Source of the DNA: CAG-791 sp002394525
GTDB lineage: Bacteria; Bacillota; Clostridia; Lachnospirales; Lachnospiraceae
Assembly (NCBI GenBank): GCA_946536955.1
Contig: CAMNFJ010000072.1
Location: 1-14,126 of the forward strand
DNA length: 14,126 nt
Direction of reading: 5' to 3'
Position numbers and translations under genes: made by a program. Positions 6,893 through 12,012 of this stretch are shown one piece after another (the stretch's first letter is position 1; the number at the start of each line of letters is the position of its first letter). The notes below the pieces were generated by a model. That model was not told the origin of the DNA. It searched no databases and worked only from the letters and a program-made list of their open reading frames with translations.

Positions 6893-6978
6893 GGGATTCT
6901 TGTGGAGGGAATCTTTTTCGAGAAGATTCTTTTCCAGGGAATCCTATTCAAGAGGGCCGTTTTCCGGAGGAGTTTCCG
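6893..6978. repeat. 15-bp tandem repeat at the 3' end of the first EamA gene
   Basis: Units 6907-6921, 6922-6936, 6937-6951 and 6952-6966 are exactly 15 bases each (form GGGAATCTTTTTCGA), with a 14-base unit before (6893-6906) and a shortened one after (6967-6978). The array straddles the stop codon of the minus-strand EamA gene (6944-6946). It therefore encodes the last dozen residues of that protein (EDPSPETPPENGPLE region) and continues into the gap between the two EamA genes. Confidence 0.7.
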
Positions 6979-7354
6979 GAGACGGGTCCTCCCTGCGGTC
7001 ATCCGAGACGCTGATCACCATGCCCAGGGAGATCACGGCGATCCCGATGATCTGTTTGAGGGTGATGGTCTCGTGGAAGATCAGAACGGACCAGACAAAG
7101 AGCAGGATGTAGCTGAAGCCCCGCCGCAGATAGGCGGTCGTCAGCGGGATCCGCTCCAGGATGAGCTGCCAGCAGACCGCATAAATGCCCAGGATGACGA
7201 CGGCCAGGCCGAACCAGAAAAAGTATCCGGCGGAAAAGGTCTCGTAGCGCTGGGAGCCGATCTTGAGACAGGGAGAGGTCAGACTCTCCATGAAAACTGC
7301 AAAGGCGGCGAGCAGAAAGACGTTGCGCCGCTTGTCGAGAAAGTTTTTAAGCAA
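6944..7354 (-). CDS. Four-helix EamA-type membrane protein, ArnE/ArnF-like flippase subunit (first of pair), TTG start
   Basis: A 136-residue half-length EamA/EmrE-family protein with four helices (NVFLLAAFAVFMESLTSP, FFWFGLAVVILGIYAVC, AYLRRGFSYILLFVWSVLIF, IIGIAVISLGMVISV). The LK pair after helix 1 (PCLKIGS) and the acidic residue before helix 4 (FHETITLKQ) match the family pattern. The start is TTG: an AGAGGT ribosome site is seven bases upstream and there is no nearby in-frame ATG. The C-terminal ~17 residues (DDRREDPSPETPPENGPLE) are polar and encoded by the edge of a tandem repeat, so the tail is probably dispensable. Two non-identical half-length subunits encoded together fit an obligate heterodimer, as for ArnE and ArnF. 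The substrate, a polyprenyl-linked amino sugar, is inferred from context. Confidence 0.8.
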   Translation of the reverse strand: MLKNFLDKRRNVFLLAAFAVFMESLTSPCLKIGSQRYETFSAGYFFWFGLAVVILGIYAVCWQLILERIPLTTAYLRRGFSYILLFVWSVLIFHETITLKQIIGIAVISLGMVISVSDDRREDPSPETPPENGPLE

Positions 7355-7379
7355 GTGTATTACCTCTTTTTGAGGGGGT

Positions 7380-7509
7380 GTTCCCCGGGGGCATCTTCGG
7401 ATGCGGGAGAAGCTCCGTCCAGGGAATCATTTTCAGATGCGGGAGAGGCTCCGTTCCCCGGGATCATTTTCAGATGCGGAAGAGTATCCGTCCCGGGGGT
7501 ATTTCCGGA
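7380..7509. repeat. 36-37 bp tandem repeat between the ATP-grasp and EamA genes
   Basis: Three near-identical units, 7380-7416, 7417-7452 and 7453-7489, share the core TTTCAGATGCGGGAGAGGCT. A degenerate partial fourth (7490-7509) ends just before the ATP-grasp stop codon at 7512. The units fill most of the 157-base gap. On the minus strand one frame reads GASPASEND-like peptides, but the unit length is not a multiple of three and no start is supported, so it is taken as non-coding. Confidence 0.85.
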
Positions 7510-7511
7510 CA

Positions 7512-8843
7512 TTACTCCCAGATGGGCTCCCGGATGCTGCCGTCGGGCGCCTGGATCTCTATGCGCAGGGTCCTGCGCACGGTCTCCATATTGGCCATGA
7601 GGGCCTCCCGGGTCGGACCGGAGACGATGACGGCAAGGCGGGAGGTCTTGTCGGTCGCTCCCTCGTGGTTTTCCAGACCCGTATGCAGCTTTTCGAGCTG
7701 GTTGCGGTGGACAAAGGGCAGGGCGCAGACCTCCCTGATTCCGTCCGCGCGGACCACGCGGCCGATGGGGAGGTAAAAGGCCATATAGCCGCAGAACTGA
7801 AGCTGCGGGCGGATGTCCGGCATCTCCTTCTGCTGTCCCAGGGCCAGGTTGATGAGGAAGTCCTCGGTATTGAGCCCGCTCGACAGGTGGATGAGGTCGG
7901 AGGAGATAAAGACGCCGCCTCCGCGGGCAGCGGTCTCGATCAGATAGACCTCATCGCCCTCCATGATGTATTCGCTGTGGGTGATGCCCTGGCGCAGGCC
8001 GAAGCCGCGGATGATCCTCTCGTCGAGGGCCAGGACCTTGTCCCGCAGGGCATCATCGGCCGTGGTCGGGAAGATGCGGCTCTTGGCGGCAAAGGCGTCG
8101 GGAATGTCAAAATAGAGGGTGTCTCCGATGCAGAGCGTGTGGTATTCATAGTTCAGGACCAGGGATTCCACGACAAACTCGCGGCCGGTGGCAAACTGCT
8201 CGACGATCACATGGTGATTGCCGGACCAGCGGGCTGCCTCCGCGTATTTCTCCCGGATCTCCTCCTCGCAGGAGCAGACCTGGACGCCGCGGCTGCCCTG
8301 GGTATCCAGGGGCTTGATGATGACCCGGACCGCAGGGGTGCCGGTTCCGCGGGGGCCCTCCGCGCCTTCTGCGGAAGCGGCCGGATCCGGGGCGGACCCT
8401 GCCGCGGCTCTTCCGGCACAGAGCTCCTTATAAAAGGCGACCGCCTCTTCCACGGAGGAGACGGTCCTGTTTTTCAGCTCGGGGATTCCGAGCTCAGCCA
8501 GCCGGGTCCTCATGCGGCTCTTGTCCGTAAAGAGAAGCCCGGTCTCGATGCCGATCCCGGGAAGGCCCATTTTTTCCGCGACATAAGCGACGCTGCGGAC
8601 GGCAATATCGGTCTGGTCGGTGATGACTCCGTCGATTTCCTGCTCCCTGGCGTAGGCCAGGATGGCCTCCTCATCGCGGACATCGACGATGAGCCGGTCC
8701 GTGATATAGGGCTCGAAGGCGGCGGAGATGACCGGCGCGGCCAAAAGGACATCACAGGACTCCGCGGCCTTCTGCACCAGGGGCAGCTGAAAGTCCCCGG
8801 CGCCTATGATGAGCAGCTTTTTCCTGCTGTTATGTGTGGGCAT
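7512..8843 (-). CDS. ATP-grasp ligase (carboxylate-amine ligase type) in amino-sugar operon
   Basis: A 443-residue cytoplasmic enzyme. The N-terminal pre-ATP-grasp domain (about 8-100; KLLIIGAGDF, VDVRDEEAILAYA, GVITDQTDIA) is like that of carbamoyl-phosphate-synthetase and PurK-type ligases. The ATP-grasp domain carries IIKPLDTQGSRGVQV (176-190, phosphate-binding loop), VIVEQFATGREFVVE (212-226) and LIETAARGGG (301-310, metal-binding Glu and Arg). A ~90-residue C-terminal domain follows. Residues about 144-171 are an Ala/Gly/Pro-rich insertion at the edge of the domain. Family chemistry is ATP-dependent coupling of a carboxylate to an amine. Between a 4-amino-sugar transaminase and a polyprenyl transferase, it may attach an amino acid to the sugar amine; the substrate is inference. 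AAGGAG lies six bases before the ATG. Confidence 0.85.
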   Translation of the reverse strand: MPTHNSRKKLLIIGAGDFQLPLVQKAAESCDVLLAAPVISAAFEPYITDRLIVDVRDEEAILAYAREQEIDGVITDQTDIAVRSVAYVAEKMGLPGIGIETGLLFTDKSRMRTRLAELGIPELKNRTVSSVEEAVAFYKELCAGRAAAGSAPDPAASAEGAEGPRGTGTPAVRVIIKPLDTQGSRGVQVCSCEEEIREKYAEAARWSGNHHVIVEQFATGREFVVESLVLNYEYHTLCIGDTLYFDIPDAFAAKSRIFPTTADDALRDKVLALDERIIRGFGLRQGITHSEYIMEGDEVYLIETAARGGGVFISSDLIHLSSGLNTEDFLINLALGQQKEMPDIRPQLQFCGYMAFYLPIGRVVRADGIREVCALPFVHRNQLEKLHTGLENHEGATDKTSRLAVIVSGPTREALMANMETVRRTLRIEIQAPDGSIREPIWE

Positions 8844-8863
8844 AGATGGCTCCTTATTGGGTA

Positions 8864-8936
8864 TTAGCTGTTAGTTCTTTTTCTGGAAATGTGCGAAAAA
8901 AGCTAAAAGCTAATGGCTAAAAGCTAACAGCTACCT
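8864..8936. repeat. Heptamer repeat element with terminal inverted repeat between GT2 and ATP-grasp genes
   Basis: Five consecutive 7-mers, GCTAAAA, GCTAATG, GCTAAAA, GCTAACA and GCTACCT (8902-8936), face the inverted heptamers TTAGCTG and TTAGTTC (8864-8877). TAGCTGTTAG (8865-8874) pairs perfectly with CTAACAGCTA (8924-8933). The array overlaps the stop codon of the glycosyltransferase (8931-8933) and ends 8 bases before the ribosome site of the ATP-grasp gene. In the mRNA it would form a hairpin exactly between the two genes. It looks like a small dispersed hairpin element, but that cannot be shown from one copy. Confidence 0.8.
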
Positions 8937-9896
8937 TTCATCCTCCCCCAGATTGATCTTTTCCCTGATCACGAACTGGGGGGAGTTGTTGAGTGAAATG
9001 TAGATCCTGCCGATGTATTCCCCGATCAGGCCCAGCATGAACATGATCATGCCGGTGGAGAAGAGGAGGACGGCCATGGTGGAGGAGTATCCCAGCGGGA
9101 TGGCGGGATTGAGGAGCTTGCGGATGACGGTCCGCAGGCCCATGAGGACGCCCAGGATGGCCCAGAGGACGCCGATCCCCGTCGCCAGGCGGAGGGGCTT
9201 GACCGAGAAGGCGGTGAAGCTGTTCATCCAGAGCGAGAAGGACTTGCGGAAGCTGTAGTGGCCCACGCCGATGGTCCGGACCCGCTCCTCCATGTCCACA
9301 TTGATGACGCGCCGGGTGGCGCGCAGCATGAGGCCGGACAGGTAGGGGTAGGGGTTGGTGTATTTGATGACTTCATCCTTGACGAATTTTTTCATCACGG
9401 AGAAGTTGGAGAATTTGAGGTTGGGGTCCTTGCCCAGAAGCCAGGTGGCGACGCGGTCATTGACGGCGGAGCCGAAGTTCTTGAAGGCGGACTGGGTCTT
9501 TTTGCGGTAGCGGGCGATGGCGACATCGTAGTTGCCGTTGAGCAGGGGGTCCATCAGGTCCCAGAGCCGGTCCGCCGGACACTGCTGGTCGTCGTCGATG
9601 AAGACGACGTAGTCGCCCTTGGCGTAGTGGCAGCCGCACATCAGAGCGTTGTGGCGGCCTCCGTTCTTGGCCAGGTCGATGACGGCGACTTTGGGGTCCC
9701 TGGCGGCGATCTCCCTGAGGACGCCCAGGACATTGTCGGGGGAGCAGTCGTTGACGGCCACGACCTGGTAGTCGAAGCCGGGCCTTTGGCCGACGACCTC
9801 GCGGATCTCGTCGATCACGAGTCCCACCGAGCCCTCGCTGGCGTAGCAGGGGATGATAAAGGATATCAGCTTTTTTGATGCTGTGCTATTATTCAT
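8931..9896 (-). CDS. Family 2 polyprenyl-phosphate glycosyltransferase, ArnC/GtrB-like
   Basis: A 321-residue membrane-anchored enzyme. The GT-A catalytic domain (about 10-230) begins with LISFIIPCYASEG, contains VAVNDCSPDN and a nucleotide-sugar and metal-binding Asp triplet in VVFIDDDQQCPADRL (Asp101-103). Two C-terminal membrane helices lie at about 236-256 and 272-296, followed by GEYIGRIYI, a motif typical of ArnC, GtrB and DPM1-type transferases. These move a sugar from a nucleotide donor to undecaprenyl (or dolichyl) phosphate on the cytoplasmic face. The natural donor here is the product of the aminotransferase that precedes it, possibly after modification by the ATP-grasp enzyme; that is inferred. 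Its ATG overlaps the aminotransferase stop by 8 bases, implying translational coupling. Length is normal for the family. Confidence 0.88.
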   Translation of the reverse strand: MNNSTASKKLISFIIPCYASEGSVGLVIDEIREVVGQRPGFDYQVVAVNDCSPDNVLGVLREIAARDPKVAVIDLAKNGGRHNALMCGCHYAKGDYVVFIDDDQQCPADRLWDLMDPLLNGNYDVAIARYRKKTQSAFKNFGSAVNDRVATWLLGKDPNLKFSNFSVMKKFVKDEVIKYTNPYPYLSGLMLRATRRVINVDMEERVRTIGVGHYSFRKSFSLWMNSFTAFSVKPLRLATGIGVLWAILGVLMGLRTVIRKLLNPAIPLGYSSTMAVLLFSTGMIMFMLGLIGEYIGRIYISLNNSPQFVIREKINLGEDER

Positions 9897-11025
9897 GTTC
9901 TTTAAAATACTCCATGGCAGTGCGGATGACGCGCTGCTGGTCTTCGGGTGTCAGGCCGTAGTAGAGGGGCAGGCGGACCAGGCGGTCGCTCTCGCCGGTG
10001 GTCCAGCGGTCCTCCCCGTGAAAGCGTCCGAACCGGAGGCCGGCGGGAGCGGAGTGCAGGGGGATGTAGTGGAAGACCGCGACGATGTCCCTGTCCTTGA
10101 GATACTGGATGAAGGCGGTGCGGTCGGCCAGGTCCCGGAGCTTGATGTAGTACATGTGGGCGTTGTGGACGCAGCCTTCGGGGACGAAGGGGACCTGGAT
10201 TCTTCCGGACGCGGCCAGGGGGGCGAAGGCCTCCGAATAGGTCTTCCAGATGGCCAGGCGGTCGTTGTTGATCCGGTCCGCCTCCAGGAGCTGGGCCCAG
10301 AGGTAGGCCGCGTTCATGTCGCTGGGCAGGTAGCTGCTGCCGTAGTCGACCCATGTATATTTGTCCACCTGTCCCCGGAAGAAACGGGCCCGGTTGGTGC
10401 CCTTTTCCCGCAGGATCTCGGCGGCGTCATTGTTTTCGGGGTCGCGGATGATGAGCGCCCCGCCCTCTCCCATGGAGTAGTTTTTGGTCTCGTGGAAGGA
10501 GTAGCAGCCGAAGTCGCCGATCGTGCCCAGGGCCCGGCCCTTGTAGGTGGACATGACACCCTGCGCCGCGTCCTCAATGACTTTGAGTCCGTACCTGGCG
10601 GCGATGTCCATGATGGTATCCATTTCACAGGCGACGCCGGCATAGTGCACGGCCATGATCGCCCGGGTCCTGTCGGTGATGGCCTCCTCGATCTTTTTTT
10701 CATCGATGTTCATGGTGTCCGGGCGGACATCCACGAAGACCGGGGTCGCGCCGGTCAGGACGATGGCTGTGGCCGTGCTGGAGAAGGTGAAGCTGGGGAC
10801 GATGACTTCGTCGCCGGCCTTCAGCCCGCACAGGAGCGTGGCCATCTCCAGGGCGGTCGTTCCGCTGGTGGTCAGCAGCGCCTTCTGGGCGCCGAACCGC
10901 TCCTCCAGAAAGGCATGGCATTTTTTGGTAAACTGCCCGTCTCCGCAGATCTTATGGGCATCAATGGCATCTTTGACAAAATCGAGTTCAGTTCCAACAA
11001 AGGGCGGAACGTTAAAAGGTATCAT
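9889..11025 (-). CDS. wecE: dTDP-4-amino-4,6-dideoxygalactose transaminase (WecE/RffA)
   Basis: A 378-residue PLP enzyme of the DegT/DnrJ/EryC1 family. It converts dTDP-4-keto-6-deoxyglucose and glutamate to dTDP-4-amino-4,6-dideoxy-D-galactose (dTDP-Fuc4N). Resemblance to enterobacterial WecE runs end to end: MIPFNVPPFVGTELD, VFVDVRPDTMNIDE, VHYAGVACEMDTIM, EDAAQGVMSTYKGRALGTIG, REKGTNRARFFRGQVDKYTW and FHYIPLH. The PLP-binding lysine is Lys181 in SFHETKNYSMGEGG and the PLP-pyridine Asp is Asp152 in VIEDAAQG. No dTDP-glucose synthase or dehydratase (RmlA/RmlB) is in the window, so the substrate must come from elsewhere. First gene of the operon; GGAG five bases before the ATG; promoter at 11081-11109. 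The specific transaminase call is strong; the end polymer cannot be enterobacterial common antigen in a Gram-positive. Confidence 0.92.
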   Translation of the reverse strand: MIPFNVPPFVGTELDFVKDAIDAHKICGDGQFTKKCHAFLEERFGAQKALLTTSGTTALEMATLLCGLKAGDEVIVPSFTFSSTATAIVLTGATPVFVDVRPDTMNIDEKKIEEAITDRTRAIMAVHYAGVACEMDTIMDIAARYGLKVIEDAAQGVMSTYKGRALGTIGDFGCYSFHETKNYSMGEGGALIIRDPENNDAAEILREKGTNRARFFRGQVDKYTWVDYGSSYLPSDMNAAYLWAQLLEADRINNDRLAIWKTYSEAFAPLAASGRIQVPFVPEGCVHNAHMYYIKLRDLADRTAFIQYLKDRDIVAVFHYIPLHSAPAGLRFGRFHGEDRWTTGESDRLVRLPLYYGLTPEDQQRVIRTAMEYFKEHE

Positions 11026-11080
11026 AGGCTCTCCTGAATTTATGAACAGTTACATTGTTACGCTTGAAATATCAGCTCTC

Positions 11081-11109
11081 ATTATACTATCATCCGCCGA
11101 ATATCTCCA
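11081..11109 (-). promoter_or_regulatory. Promoter of the amino-sugar operon
   Basis: On the minus strand a perfect TATAAT (11081-11086) is preceded at exactly 17 bases by TGGAGA (11104-11109), which matches TTGACA at four of six bases. Transcription would start near 11074 and give a leader of about 50 bases before the aminotransferase ATG. Confidence 0.7.
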
Positions 11110-11172
11110 CTCACACCGGCGTTTTTTTAAGAAAACAGAGGGCAGAGGCATATCACTCTCAAAAAGTTGTGG

Positions 11173-11198
11173 TATACTGATAAATGGATCAGTTTATC
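11173..11198 (+). promoter_or_regulatory. Extended -10 promoter with overlapping palindrome, kinase-like gene
   Basis: TGGTATACT gives an extended -10 (TATACT 11173-11178); no good -35 is seen, as tolerated by extended -10 promoters. Two overlapping inverted repeats sit on the predicted start point: CTGAT 11177-11181 with ATCAG 11188-11192, and GATAAA 11179-11184 with TTTATC 11193-11198. Their position suits a repressor operator or a small 5' hairpin. The promoter is divergent from the operon promoter about 65 bases away. Confidence 0.5.
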
Positions 11199-11255
11199 TA
11201 AGCGGGGAAAGCTGCGGGGCAGTCCGCCCGCAGGTCCTGATGTATCGTGGATCCG

Positions 11256-11263
11256 GGAAGGAG
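11256..11263 (+). promoter_or_regulatory. Ribosome binding site used to choose the kinase-like start
   Basis: GGAAGGAG lies 13 bases before a TTG at 11277, longer than usual. The in-frame GTG at 11247 has no ribosome site and would place this element inside the coding region. The first in-frame ATG (11322) falls inside the P-loop and would destroy the fold. Confidence 0.5.
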
Positions 11264-11276
11264 AAAAGACAGACAA

Positions 11277-11795
11277 TTGGAGAAAAAAGAGACTCGGAGG
11301 GATAATCTGATCCTGATCGGAATGCCCGCATCGGGAAAAAGCACGGTCGGCGTGATCCTGTCCAAGATCATCGGTTATGACTTTATAGATACAGATCTCC
11401 TGATCCAGAAGAGCGAGCATATGACGCTTTCGCAGATCATCGAGGCCAGGGGAGTGGACGGGTTTCTCGAGATCGAAAACCGGGTCAATGCCTCGGTCCA
11501 GGCCTCCAGGTGTGTGATCGCGACCGGCGGCAGTGCTGTCTACGGTCAGGAGGCCATGCTGCATCTGCGGGAGATCGGAGCTGTGATCTATCTGCAGGTG
11601 GATTATGAGGTGATCCGAAAACGCCTGCGCAATATACGGCAGCGGGGGGTCGTGCTCCGGGAGGGACAGACGCTGCGCGAGCTGTATGAGGAACGGTGTG
11701 CCCTTTATGAAAAATATGCAGACCTGATCGTCCGGGAGGGGAGCGGCGAGATCGAGGATGTCGTGGCCCGGATCATCCGGACGCTCAGAGTCTGA
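11277..11795 (+). CDS. Shikimate-kinase-like P-loop kinase with altered substrate site
   Basis: A 172-residue cytoplasmic kinase of the AroK fold and normal AroK length. Walker A is GMPASGKST (15-23). The metal and shikimate-contacting DTD is at 38-40 (YDFIDTD). The C-terminal helix ELYEERCALYEKYAD keeps the Arg (140) matching AroK Arg136, and a lid-like RQRGVVLREGQ lies at 121-131. Two departures from AroK: the Arg of the GF-R motif is replaced by Leu64 (GFLEIEN), and the GGG substrate loop is GGS (ATGGSAVY, 84-86). It would usually be annotated shikimate kinase, but these changes suggest a paralogue phosphorylating another small molecule. Start TTG at 11277, chosen over GTG at 11247. No other aromatic-pathway gene is adjacent, so context does not help. 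Confidence 0.75.
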   Translation: MEKKETRRDNLILIGMPASGKSTVGVILSKIIGYDFIDTDLLIQKSEHMTLSQIIEARGVDGFLEIENRVNASVQASRCVIATGGSAVYGQEAMLHLREIGAVIYLQVDYEVIRKRLRNIRQRGVVLREGQTLRELYEERCALYEKYADLIVREGSGEIEDVVARIIRTLRV

Positions 11796-11810
11796 GGCGG
11801 GACTGTCCGG

Positions 11811-11985
11811 GGAGGGCAGGCCTGTGGCAGTGACGAAATTCTTCCGGCCTGTCTCCGCTTCGGGCGCAGGAGGACGAAAGGTTACGGAGAGACTGGAACA
11901 GACATAAAGCCTGCGCGCCGGAGTGTTCTGACGGACGGCACGGGGTCCTGTGATCGCATTGGAGAAACCCTTACGGGCTTTCTCC
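11811..11985 (+). other. Highly foldable leader upstream of the CheB-CheR gene
   Basis: The 217-base gap 11796-12012 contains no gene but several perfect pairings: CAGGCC 11817-11822 with GGCCTG 11846-11851, flanked by GGAG 11811-11814 and CTCC 11853-11856; GCGCAGG 11864-11870 with CCTGCGC 11910-11916; CCGGC 11844-11848 with GCCGG 11917-11921; and TCTCCG 11852-11857 with CGGAGA 11885-11890. The last crosses the 11864/11916 stem, so a pseudoknot or switching fold is possible. A separate hairpin at 11961-11985 (GGAGAAA with TTTCTCC, extended by CCC with GGG) ends 27 bases before the ATG and has no T-run, so it is not a terminator. The first stem may simply be a terminator-like end for the kinase transcript. 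No known RNA family was recognised. Confidence 0.4.
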
Positions 11986-12012
11986 TCGCGCTGTTTGGAA
12001 AGGGTGGAAAAG

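Noticed and set aside
7380..7509. CRISPR array
   Set aside because: Units are contiguous with no unique spacers between them.
7401..8867. 488-residue open frame on the + strand opposite the ATP-grasp gene
   Set aside because: Antisense shadow: its start lies in the tandem repeat, it has no domain, and the minus-strand frame has all ATP-grasp motifs and a good ribosome site.
9853..11037. 394-residue and 206-residue + strand open frames opposite wecE and GT2
   Set aside because: Both are antisense to genes with end-to-end family similarity.
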